From Larix sibirica (taxonomy: Eukaryota > Streptophyta > Pinopsida > Pinales > Pinaceae), in NCBI GenBank assembly GCA_004151065.3, contig NWUY0300038083.1:1-23311 (forward strand): 23,311 nucleotides of DNA, in the 5' to 3' direction. The translations under genes were made by a program, and so were the position numbers. The notes below the pieces were generated by a model, which ran no database searches, was not told where the DNA came from, and saw only the letters and a program-made list of their open reading frames with translations. Below, piece after piece: positions 8,751-18,225 of the stretch (its first letter is position 1; every line of letters begins with the position of its first letter).

Positions 8751-9480
8751 ATGAGGATCACAACCTGGAATATCATGGGGTGCAATCACCCCTGTAAGAT
8801 AAAAACCCTGGTTCATCGGATCAAACAGGATAAACCTGATGTTCTTTTTCTACAGGAGACTAAGTGTTCGTCATCAACTCTGGAAAAAGTGGTAAAAAAA
8901 ATATGGAAGGGATCAAAGGTCATGGACCTTGATGCCATGGGGATGTCTGGTGGCTTGGCAGTTATCTAGCGACCGAACTAGATCACTCTTTCCAATTGGA
9001 GAGCCACCCATTTCTCTCTGACGGCTGACTTTAATGTGCATGCTGCCGGGATCTCTGGATCTTTGGTGAATGTATATGGTCCGAGTGCCGCCCCCCACAA
9101 GGATGCTTTCATTTTATTCTTGGCTAGACTTTCCACACAGGCAGAGGAAGGGACGTGGATCCAAAGAAGTAATCATAGCCAGAGATTTTAATGCCACCAT
9201 CAATCAGTCAGAAAATCGTGGCGGATCCAAAGTCAGGGACCCCTTCGAGGAGCTCTTAGAAGACCTGATTGTAGATCTGGATCTGCTCGATCCTCCTCTT
9301 AAGAATGGCAGCTTCACTTGGAGTAATCGTCGTGTGGGAAATGGACATATCATTGCTAGACTTGATTGTTTCCTTATTAGCTCCTCTTTTCTTAACCAAA
9401 ATCTCATCCCGTCTTCCTTTGTCATCCCTTCCGCAACCTCATACCACAAGCCAATCTCCCTTACCCTTAGTTTCCCGGCT
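8751..9480 (+). pseudogene. LINE ORF2 AP-type endonuclease domain, broken
   Basis: It would nick target DNA to prime reverse transcription. Visible motifs: TWNIMG, PDVLFLQETK (catalytic Glu), GMSGGLAVI, NVYGPSAAPHKDAF, VIIARDFNATI (family AGDFN, Gly to Arg), GSFTWSNRR and ARLDCFLI (family RLDRFL). TAG at 8967 replaces the Trp after GGLAVI, and TAG at 8979 follows four codons later. The frame moves from that of 8751 to that of 9070 near 9161-9168, where AGAAG looks one base too long. In the SDH catalytic triplet, codon 9442-9444 is TAC, giving S-Y-H. Confidence 0.88.
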
Positions 9481-9861
9481 AACTTAGGTCCTATCCCCTT
9501 TCGGTTCAATCCATTATGGTTAAATGATGATTCGGTTCTGCCCTTTATCGACAAGGCCTGGAGATATCCTTGCATTGGCTCTCCAAGCTATGTATGGGAA
9601 AGCAAGCTTAGGAATGTAAGAAATGAACTTAAAAAATGGGTGAAAAGGGATTTCAAAAGCCCGTGTTACATCAAAGTGCAGATACAAGCTAAGCTCGCAG
9701 CTACCCAGACTAAAATGGAAAAGAATGAGATCACTTCAACACTTATCTTCCAAGAGAAAAACCTTAATAACAAATTATTAATAGCAGCTCGACATGAAGA
9801 GGAGGCTTGGTGTCTTAAGTCCAGACAACTTTGGCTAAGAGTAGGAGACAGTAACACATGA

Positions 9862-12270
9862 TACTTCCACAAACAGTTCAAAGTCCGGTTGAGCTGCAAC
9901 ATGATAAAGGAACTCAATGACAGAGATGGAAGAAAAATTCAAAATCAGGAGGAGATAAAACTTCATGTCTTCCAACATTTTCAAGAGTTGTTTCAGGATA
10001 AAGATGAGACTGATCCAAGAGCACAGGCTGTTCTCCTTGCTGATATTCCCACTCTAATATCTGATGAAGAGAATGGGGAGTTGTATAAAGGAATTCAAGA
10101 ATACGAGATTAGAGAGGCCATCTGGTCTCTGAGTGCTGACAAAGCCCCAGGCCCTGACGGATTCACAATCAATTTCTATAGGGCAGCCTCGGAAACTATA
10201 AAAGATGACTTAAAAAAAATACTGAATTGGACCAAGAAAAAGGACAAGATTGGTGGAGTCACCAATTCTTCATTTTTGGCCCTAATGCCCAAAGACAAGA
10301 AGCCAATATCCATTGATATATTTAGGCCAATCTCATTGTGTAACACGTCCTACAAAATTCTGGCAAAAATTTTGGCAACAAGAATGAAGAAGGTCATGGG
10401 GAATATTATATCAGAAACTCAAGGTGGTTTCATCGCTGGTAGACAGATATTGGACAACATTATAATAGTGCAACAAGCAATCCATTCTAGCATCGAGCGC
10501 AAGAAACAAGGTATGGCAATTAAGCTTGATATGGCCAATGCTTTTGATAGAGTTAACCATTTCTTTCTGTTTGAAATCATGTCGAAATTCGAATTCTCTA
10601 AAGAATTTGTCAGGTGGATAAAAGCTTGTGTTGGATGCCTGTGGATAGCTCCATTAGTCAATGGACGTCCAACAAATTTTTTCCAAGCTTCTCGGGGTAT
10701 TCGCCAGGGATGCCCCTTATCCCCCTTTCTTTATATTATGGTTTCTGACTCTCTGAGCAGAGGACTCAAGCGCCTCCAACTCTCGGGAGAACTGAAAGGT
10801 ATTAGAATAGCTCGAGGAGTCCGAGCTGGAAACAATGCGCAATTTGCAGATGATACTATCATGTTGGGAGGTGCGTCTAATGTCATTGCTGAAAGATTCA
10901 AACTGGTGCTAAATACCTTCCTTAGCACCTCAGATGGAAAAATCAGTGGTATTAAATCGAAAGTTTACAGCTGGAACTGCCCGGCAACCACCATGGCTAG
11001 AATATCTAGAACACTTGGCTTTGAAGGAATCACAGAATGGAATTCCTTCAATTATCTTGGAATTCCATTATTCAAAGGGAAGAGGAAGGAAGATTGGCAA
11101 GTCTTGATTGATAAAATAAAGAAAAAGATATCAGCATGGGGTTTCAAATGGCTTAATCCAACAGGCAAGATCATCTTAATTAAATCAATCCTATCAGCCT
11201 ATCCTATTTATACATGTTCAATCTGCCTAGATCCCAGCTTCATTATACAGGAAATCAATAAAGAGATTAGGAATTTTCTATGGCAAGGGGGTAGGTCAAA
11301 TAATACAAAAAAGTTCCACCTCATTAACTGGAATACGGTGTGCTCTCTCAAATCCAAAGGAGGGGTAGGGGTTAAGGATCCAAATATTATGAACTTGGCA
11401 CTCGGAGCTAAAATAGTGTGGAGAATTATTTCTGATAAAGACGCCTGGTGGAAGAAGGTGATTCAAAAAAAGTATATGAGGGGATCCAGGCTCAGAAGTA
11501 TCGACAATATAAATATGGAAAAGAAGGGTTCTCCGGTGTGGGAACTATGTAAAAAAGCAACATATATAATAAAAGAAAATGTTCATTGGATCGCCAGAAA
11601 TGGGAGAAGCATAAAAATTTGGTTCGATCAGCTAGGGAGATCTTCACCTGCCAACTTTAGACAGGAGCTAAGAGATTTGGAAATCTGGTTCAACAATAAT
11701 AATCTCTACACATTATTTGATATCTCAAATTGGACAAGCAACGGTAGGTGGGATGGATGGAAGGAGTTGGATCTTCCTATTGCCCTGAAAATGGATTATA
11801 AAGATATGCTTACTCTTCTACAAGAACAATGTCCAATCAGCCTCTCTCTCAAAGACACAAGAGGATGGGGAAGCTTGGGGTCTTACTCGGTGAAAGAAGG
11901 TTACAATTATGTCCTTAACTGTAGAAATGGAGCCCAAAAAGACACCAAATGGGAAAAGTTTTGGTGTAATGACGGACTCCCAAAGGTAAATGTCTTCTTC
12001 TGGATCCTAGCCCACGGGAAAACGCTTACTGCCGGAAATCTCAGAAAACATGGAATCATTGGTCCCATTCGATGTGTCTTATGTAAGGAAGCTGAAGAGA
12101 CGCTAGATCATCTCTTTCTAAACTGTAGGTTCACTCTCGAGGTCTGGAAATATGCCACAATCAGCTTAAATATCAATGTGATAATGCCAATCTCCTGGAA
12201 TGATCTATTCAATGATTGGAAGGAATTCTATTCCGACACTCTGTCAAGAAAAAAGGACTTCACTCGGGCC
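9862..12270 (+). pseudogene. LINE ORF2 central open segment: reverse transcriptase and zf-RVT
   Basis: About 800 codons are open between TGA 9859 and TAG 12271; the first ATG is at 9889. Reverse transcriptase signatures (numbered from that ATG): APGPDGFTINFYR near 85, FRPISLCNTSYKILAKILAT near 145, GGFIAGRQILDN near 180, motif A KLDMANAFDRV near 212, motif B GIRQGCPLSPF near 270, and motif C FADD at 10843-10854 (residues 319-322). All polymerase Asp residues are kept. YLGIPLFKGK and FLWQGG follow. Near 690-760 is a zf-RVT region with KFWCNDGLPKVNVFFW and CVLCKEAEETLDHLFLNC. The SG..IN..KS block is altered (TSDGKISGIKSK). It reads as fossil element sequence; a product starting at 9889 would lack the endonuclease. 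Confidence 0.9.
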
Positions 12271-12273
12271 TAG

Positions 12274-13032
12274 GAAGCTCTCCCAAGGTATGTACGCTGG
12301 AAAGTGTGAGCTGCTAGAAATAAGGAGATTTTCGAAGGATTAACTTCATGCCCTCGCAAAATCATTGTAGCTGCAAAGGCTCTTTGGTATGAGGCGTTAA
12401 CCATGCATGGAATGGCCAGTATCCATCAGGAACCTCTGACGGTGGAAGAAAGAAACTGGATGGCGGTTTTTCTCCTTCCCCTATCCAAAAATCTTTGGAA
12501 AAATCAAAACAAGAAACCCGGCCCCTTGAGTTGGCAATTGAGGATGAGCAATGCGGACTTTCAGATGTGGAGAGCCCAAGAGAGAAGCAGTATGTTATTT
12601 TTTTATGGTGCCTCGAAAGGCAATCCCGGGATGGCAGGAGCGGGGGGAGTAATCTTTGACTCCAAGGGGAACAAGATGAAGGACTTTGCATGGGGACTCG
12701 GAAGGAAAACCAATAACTGGGCGGAATGGCTAGGCCTCATCAAAGGATTGGAGCTCGCCAACACTTTGGGGATATCAAGGCTAATGGTTCTTGGGGACTC
12801 TTTAATCATAATAAGTGAAGCTAGAAGCATCCTTGACAACAAAAGGATCCCCACCGCAAAAATTTATCATCTTCTCCTTAGCATTAGCAGGGAATTTCAT
12901 AAGATTAATTTGAATCACATTCTCAGGGATCAGAATGGACAGGTAGATGAAATGGTGAATAAGGGAGTTAGGCTCCCTTATGGCATGGTAAGTTGCAATG
13001 GTGAATGCCTTGAAAATGCCTGGATTCCGTAG
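12274..13032 (+). pseudogene. LINE ORF2 RNase H domain, catalytic Asp lost
   Basis: The frame continues from the reverse transcriptase part across TAG 12271 and TGA 12307; RVT-linker motifs YVRWKV and AARNKEIFEG are still clear. The RNase H part has GASKGNPGMAGAGGVIFDSK, TNNWAEW (Glu kept), VLGDSLII (second Asp kept) and QNGQVDEMVNKG (last Asp kept). The first catalytic Asp, in the family motif F-D-GASKGNPG, is Tyr here (TAT, 12604-12606). The segment ends at TAG 13030-13032. Plant L1 elements often carry this extra RNase H, which removes RNA from RNA-DNA hybrids. Confidence 0.9.
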
Positions 13033-13681
13033 AAATTGGCATGTTTATAAGGCCCTGGTGAGGGGTATTAAATTGGGTCTCCATTAGTCTCCTTACTCTC
13101 AAATGGAAGGGTCGATGGCTGCAAATTCTTTGAACTAGCAAATGGGTGTCTCGTCGGCTTCATCCACCCTAAAAATCGAGGGTTTAAAAAAATGTTGCCC
13201 CTTCACGCTTGAAGTAAATGGATATATGAACTATGACAGATGGTGGGTAAATGAAGTGATAGGAAGCGTTCATCTTGGAGTTGAGAATCAACCTAAAACT
13301 CATTGCATTAGATCCTGGGGTATGTCTATATCGCCGGTGAGAAGCGAGAGGATTTTCATGGATTCCCATGGTGGCGGTCGCTCACAGCAAGGGGGAAACG
13401 TTCATTTCGATCAAGGTCTTTAGAACTCTTACTTCATCTTTAGGGTATTGGCACTCTGGAAAAGCATTTTAATACCAGTTTTTTTATATTGTTGAAGCAA
13501 TATGCCCTTCATTTGTAGCTTATTATAGTACTCAGAGGATAGGAAGAACAATGACAGTTTGCAGTAAGTAGTCGATGAACTATGGGTGATGGACGTTCTC
13601 TTGTATGGGAGCTGTTCGATCATTCTTTTTGTATTACCTCCTTTTTTATATATATAAATTAAAAATAGCCACTACTGTTTT
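13033..13681 (+). other. LINE 3' untranslated region
   Basis: About 650 bases lie between the ORF2 stop and the A tail, ending in a T-rich segment TTTTTGTATTACCTCC and a TATATATA run. A 93-codon open frame (ATG 13142 to 13423) shows no family resemblance and may be chance or remnant sequence. Confidence 0.75.
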
Positions 13682-13694
13682 AAAAAAAAAAAAA
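13682..13694 (+). other. LINE poly(A) tail, A13
   Basis: An uninterrupted run of 13 A follows GTTTT at the downstream end of the element and marks the 3' end of the copied RNA. The sequence after it (TTAAGACCAGCCTC) has no convincing match at the 5' boundary. Confidence 0.75.
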
Positions 13695-13782
13695 TTAAGA
13701 CCAGCCTCTAAAAAGAATGTTGTTATGATTTTTCTCCACGTAGAAAACAACTCTTATCATAATAACAATGCTTCAAAAACTC

Positions 13783-14320
13783 GGTGTTAACATGGATGCA
13801 AATTTGATTAACCCAACTATACAAGACTTTAGGACTTAGACTTTGCAATAAATGGAATGTTTAGGAAACACATAAGCCTTGTTAATCGAGGCTCCTAATT
13901 TCACTATAAGAAATGAAGTAGTAGATTTTCTATGCTTCACAAGGAAGATGAAGTTCCAATTTTTATTTGAGTAAACATATGGTTGGGGAACTAGTACAAT
14001 CCCCCACCCACTTCATTGGTGGATTTAAAAGGAGATCAAAAACCTTATTAACTTCTTGCTTCTATTATTTTTTTTATAAATAATTTCAATTGACATATTT
14101 GTGAAAGCAATCTTTTAGGTAATATGTCATAATTATAAGATTTGTTCTACCAGTTCCACCTAAAATTGCACTTGACCTTAATCACAAGTAATTACTTATA
14201 TGGACATGCTAACACATGAACATGAAGGGTGAACATAACTTTCAAAATATTTGAAACTTATTACATAATAATAACATCTCATTTACCAATTGACCAAAAA
14301 TCCATTTTTACCTCTTCATT
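13783..14320. repeat. Large direct repeat, copy A
   Basis: Begins near TGTTAACATGGATGCAAATT TGATTAACCC and ends near CATTTACCAATTGACCAAAA. It matches copy B (14575-15371) almost throughout, for example AGGAAACACATAAGCCTTGT TAAT, TTATTTGAGTAAACATATGG, AACTAGTACAAT and CTAACACATGAA...GAAGGGTG. No coding content or known element family was recognised; the starts of the copies are about 790 bases apart. Confidence 0.85.
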
Positions 14321-14574
14321 GTTATGTTTAATCTCTTCATTTAAGGCTCGGAATCAATATGCAATTCTAATTACAATATTTTCTTAATAATTCAAAAAAA
14401 ATTAAAAACAATAAGAACAATAAATATTGAAAAAGTAAATAAAAATAAATATTAATAAATTATTTAAAAAATTATCTTTCTTTTAAAATATTTACATCCA
14501 TTCTTCCTTTCTTGATTGGAAAAGTTAAGTTAAACCTTTTCAATTTTTTTAAGGCAATTATAATTTAACACTTA
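14321..14574. other. Very AT-rich spacer between the large repeats
   Basis: About 250 bases dominated by A and T (AATAAATATTAATAAATTAT and similar). No gene or element end was seen. Confidence 0.5.
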
Positions 14575-15371
14575 TTGTTAACATGGGTGAAAATTTGATT
14601 AACCCAACCATAAAAGACTTTAAGACTTGGAATGTGGAATAAGTAAATTTTTAGGAAACACATAAGCCTTGTTAATTGAGGTTTCTAATTTCAAGATAAG
14701 AAGTGAAGCATTTTTTAAATGCTTCACAATCAAGATGAAGTTCTAACTTTTATTTGAGTAAACATATGGGTGGGAGAACTAGTACAATTTCCTAGCTATT
14801 GTATTGATGGATTTGAAAAGAGATAAAAAAATTTATTAACTTTTTATTTTTATTAGTTTTTATGAAAGTAGTCAGGTGCTTACAATCCAATAGGGGAGAG
14901 ATGTTGTAACGAGTAACGCTGTGTAACATGGTGTTCTTATAAAAAATAAATAAAAATGTAAATGATGTTGGCTTAAACAAAAAAAAATGTTATATTGATT
15001 TGATCTTAAACCTAGATATATCAAGAATCGAGATGAAGTGTAATTTTTTTCTTAATGTGTAAAAAATNTTAATGTGTAAAAAATTTAAAAAAAAAAAAAA
15101 AAATTACTCTCTATACTTGATAAATCCAATTTAAAATATATCTATATTAATTTATAAATAATTTGAATTGATATAAAAAAATATACTTATGAAAACAATA
15201 TTTTAATTAAGAAATCATGATTATTACTAAATTCACCCAAAATTATACTCACCCTTAACCTTAAATATACTCACTAACACATGAAGGGTGTACATACATT
15301 TAAAAATGTTTGAACCTTGATACATGATAACAACATCCAATTTACCAATGGACCAAAATTTCAATTTTACC
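14575..15371. repeat. Large direct repeat, copy B, interrupted
   Basis: It has the same order of blocks as copy A: TGTTAACATGG (14577), AGGAAACACATAAGCCTTGT (14653), TTATTTGAGTAAACATATGG and AACTAGTACAAT, then after a gap TTTATAAATAATTTGAATTG (15151), CTAACACATGAAGGGTG and ATTTACCAATGGACCAAAA. About 285 bases at 14866-15150 have no counterpart in copy A. Divergence is spread over the whole length. Confidence 0.85.
14866..15150. other. Insertion within repeat copy B, with A-rich tail
   Basis: This segment is absent from copy A. It opens near AAGTAGTCAGGTGCTTACAA TCCAATAGGGGAGAGATG and contains an A17 run at 15089-15105. Size and A tail recall a SINE, but no RNA polymerase III A or B box was recognised and no flanking duplication is clear. 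It also holds a 17-bp direct repeat (TTAATGTGTAAAAAAT) around the undetermined base at 15068. Confidence 0.45.
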
Positions 15372-16036
15372 ATATTGATGGGATAGGTGATCAATGTATG
15401 ATGGGACATAAGGCATAAATAAGATCATATATGGGAAGATATGATGAATATATCTTAAAGATAAAGACAACCACCTTCTGAGACCGAGGCTTTACTTACC
15501 CTTCAATCTAATCATGTTGCTTAGAAGTTAGGTGTATGAATCATATTTGAATGTCCCGAGACAATGTTCTAGGAGTTGGTGGGATCACTAATACACACGT
15601 GCCCGTCTTATTCCAAACATGGGAGTTTGGCACAGAATTGAGAAAGTGAAATTAAATTATGAAGAGTAATCACTATCATAGTTATTATAGTGGTTAATAT
15701 AATGTCCACCATCAAATTTAATTATTTGTTTATGAATTGAAAATGATTACCTTTGATTAGATGGACCAACCTTATGAAAGTCAAAGGTAGTCGGTGGTGC
15801 TATACATAGTACACGTTCTCGTGGTAAAGGTGGTTCAATTGTTATTCTAAACTTCACCTTCAAACTATAATATTTCTTCACTTCAGTATAACAACCCACC
15901 TTTGACTAAAACACATTATCCACGAGTCTATTAGAAGGACTCTCAACTATCTTTTGTATCACGCTTTTGTTGGCAACTAAAGACTTCGAAAATACAAGAA
16001 CTAATCTTGAGAACCTTGGACAATATATATAGAAAA
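15372..16036. other. No gene recognised
   Basis: Mixed sequence, less AT-rich than the repeats before it. A small imperfect hairpin lies at 15668-15695 (AATCACTATCATA / TATTATAGTGGTT). The minus-strand open frame 16152 to 15943 (69 codons) has no recognisable product. Confidence 0.4.
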
Positions 16037-16513
16037 ATGGAATTTAAGTACCATCTCAATAGCATGTGGGATGACCAAAGTTTCGGATTTAAACAACTTT
16101 CAAGACCAAAATCCTCTGACAATATCAAAATTGTGCCTAAGTGACAGTTCAAAAGTTTGACAAGCTTGAGTACTCTCCATGACTAAGATGACAACGTAGA
16201 AATAAAATGCATATCATTGACTGGAAATCATTTACTTCTATCCATGACTATTCAACAAAAAAAATTGATTCAAAATGCTTCCATGTTGGTTAGTGAGGCA
16301 TTATTTTGCAAGTCAATTTTGTTACAACTTAGGGATTCGTCAGCCACAACCTCACCTTCATTGAATGAGGTTATTTCTTTATTCTCATCATTTTCATATT
16401 CTGTAAATGGTTTTCCTTTTATTGTACTAAACTCTCATGTTTTTGTATTGACCCTTTTTCTCAAAACTAGAAATTTGTCCAAAGTCCTCCCATGTGAAAG
16501 TTTACAAATTTGA
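16037..16513 (+). pseudogene. Possible decayed coding stretch, unassigned
   Basis: One frame from ATG 16037 (MEFKYHLNSMWDDQSFGFKQ) runs to TGA 16511-16513, with two internal stops (TGA near 16142 and TAA near 16187). The final 98 codons are open. So few stops over about 159 codons is unusual for sequence this AT-rich, but I recognise no domain, and a partly open frame on the other strand competes with it. Chance is a real alternative. Confidence 0.2.
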
Positions 16514-16937
16514 AAAGAAACATTTAAACAGGTGTTAATATCATGTAAAGCTTCCAAAGAACATTGACTAGAAACATCCATGTCTCTCGGTCCATTTAAT
16601 CAAAATTACAACTATGTTATTCTTAAGAAGTAAAGTTAAGACCAAAGAGTTGATTTATCTTTATTCCACATGTCCAGCTAGATGCAAAGACTATTGGCAC
16701 TTGTCCTTATGGATTATTTATCCTTTTAATACATCAACTATATAAATCTTTAAAAAAACAAATATGATAATGGACAAAATAAGAGAATGTAGCGATGTTA
16801 TAAAGAGGTACGGTCATGGGAACATCTAAAGGGGAAGAGGGACAATAAATGGAGTAAGTAATGAAGACAAAGTGGCCAAACATCTAAAATGTGAGGGACA
16901 TAGTCTTTGATAACAAAGAAAACCAATTGGACAACCT

Positions 16938-16963
16938 AAGGGAGGGGGAGGAATGTTGATAGG
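16938..16963 (+). other. Possible polypurine tract and start of a 3' LTR
   Basis: AAGGGAGGGGGAGGAA is followed at once by TGTTGATAGGATAAAA, the arrangement of a retrotransposon polypurine tract against an LTR starting TG. No matching second LTR, primer-binding site or pol domain was found in the window, so at most this is a remnant. Confidence 0.25.
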
Positions 16964-17706
16964 ATAAAAAATTCCATAGGAATAAATGGTTTTCCCTAAA
17001 GCGGAGGAGAGGGGATCGATTTCTTATTGTATGTCATTGTTTCTTGTTTGCATACAAATCTTCTGATGGGAATAAAGTAGTATACACTATATGAAAAATC
17101 TTGTCAACAAAATAGTAATTTCGTTGGGGAGGAGGTTCTTTTGTTCTTAAATATCCTCCTTTGGAAGGATTTAAGGCTTTCTTATGATATCTTTTCTTTG
17201 GTTTACTATGCTTTACCTATATTCATCTAAGATCTATGGCACCTCAATGTTATCTCGGTATTCCCTATATTTTTTTTTATTCTTCTTGGTTTTCTCCTAA
17301 TAGCGCTTATGTTTTAGACACTTTAATGATATAGTGATTATAATCAAGAAATTACATTGCTATAGCTCTCATAATCTAGGGTTTTTAGGCATTACCATTA
17401 TGAAGAGAATCCTACCTACCTATTCAATTTTTGTTTCCTCAAGGCAATACTAATTGGTGTTTTCCATGGTTTTAGGACCTTTATGCCCTAGTGTAAGGTA
17501 TTGTTTAGTGTTTTTAATATGAAAAATAGAGAGATTTCAAAAATATTCTTTGTTTTCTGAATTAAATATTCTTGTATTGCCTAATACTCGCATGTTTATA
17601 ATTTTTTTTACAAATTGGAGATTAAGAAAAAAGTGAAGAAAAGTTTAAATTTATTTATAAGAACATTATTTTGGAATTTACCTTATGCTTTTATTTTGTA
17701 CATTCT
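16964..17706. other. T-rich DNA, no gene recognised
   Basis: If the polypurine tract at 16938 is real, this would be the body of a 3' LTR or solo remnant, but I could not place a CA end or a second copy. Nothing else was recognised. Confidence 0.35.
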
Positions 17707-17803
17707 CACACATCAAGAGCATGTTGCACACCTCAAGAACATGCTTTGCACACGTCACACATCAAGAGCATGCATTGCACACCTCAAGAGCATTTTTTTC
17801 ACA
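17707..17803. repeat. Tandem repeat, 49-bp period, 2 copies
   Basis: CACACATCAAGAGCATG at 17707 recurs at 17756. Inside each unit, TTGCACACCTCAAGA(A/G)CAT repeats the same theme, so the array is built from roughly 25-base subunits. The period is not a multiple of three, which argues against the short + strand open frame across it (17615-17812) being coding. Confidence 0.8.
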
Positions 17804-18225
17804 CCTTATTAAGTGACAACTTCTTGAATTTTACTTATTTGTGATGCCATGGAATATTTGTGAAGCAATAGATATTCAAGGAAATCTTAATACAAGTAAC
17901 TTAGAATATTCTTCTTTTTGGCATAAAACATCAAAAGTAGATTAGGTTTTGTTTTTGAGTTATTGCTCATCTTTTTAATACTTGATTGTGTGAAGTTGGT
18001 GTTAGTCATTTTTTGTTGTGAAACTATTCTTGAGAGACTTGGGACTATGAGATTAATGATTAATTAATTCATTGACTAATATTGCTCTAAATTAACTTGT
18101 GTGACTTATTCAATGGTTTCATCTTCTCTTAGAAGTTCCCTTGTCTCTTGAGTTTAATCACCATCGTTGGGTCCACTTCCCTTTTGATAGGAAACTTTAT
18201 TGAAGCTTCTCTTATTGTAGCATGC
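17804..18225. other. No gene recognised
   Basis: T-rich, non-coding in appearance. It includes the upstream extension of the hypothetical frame at 18226, which is open from 18148 but has no ATG before 18226. Confidence 0.35.

Larger units (their letters stand above)
8751..13032 (+). pseudogene. LINE ORF2: endonuclease, reverse transcriptase, zf-RVT and RNase H polyprotein
   Basis: ATG 8751 opens MRITTWNIMG, the usual endonuclease start, about 78 bases after ORF1. The frame is interrupted by TAG 8967 and TAG 8979, shifts by +1 near 9161-9168, then continues in one frame to TAG 13030 with stops at 9859 (TGA), 12271 (TAG) and 12307 (TGA). Domains in order: AP endonuclease (8751-9480), reverse transcriptase (about 10130-11060), a linker with YLGIPLFKGK and the C-terminal region, zf-RVT (about 11880-12165) and RNase H (about 12590-12990). 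Combined length is about 1,427 codons, in the normal range for a plant L1 ORF2 carrying RNase H. Five stops fall inside or between domains, so no full protein can be made. Confidence 0.93.
7297..13694 (+). mobile_element. Plant L1-clade LINE (non-LTR retrotransposon), inactive
   Basis: Order: ORF1 (gag-like), a gap of about 78 bases, ORF2 (AP endonuclease, reverse transcriptase, zf-RVT, RNase H), 3' UTR and an A13 tail. This is the layout of plant L1-type LINEs, which insert by target-primed reverse transcription. The element is richer in GC than its AT-rich flanks, and the change is sharp near 7297-7340. The 5' boundary is approximate: no 5' UTR or clear ORF1 start codon is visible, so it may be 5'-truncated. 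No convincing target-site duplication was found beside the A tail. Multiple stops, a frameshift and lost catalytic residues show that it cannot move by its own proteins. Confidence 0.93.

Noticed and set aside
8279-9098. Minus-strand open frames (Ser-rich at 8279-8476; 8913-9098)
   Set aside because: Shadows of the acidic ORF1 tail and of the endonuclease coding sequence.
13142-13423. 93-codon open frame in the LINE 3' UTR
   Set aside because: No family resemblance; it follows the normal ORF2 stop, so it is treated as untranslated region.
13719-13770. Small inverted repeat just after the LINE tail (TGTTGTTATGAT / ATCATAATAACA)
   Set aside because: Short, imperfect and AT-rich; expected by chance and not tied to an element end.
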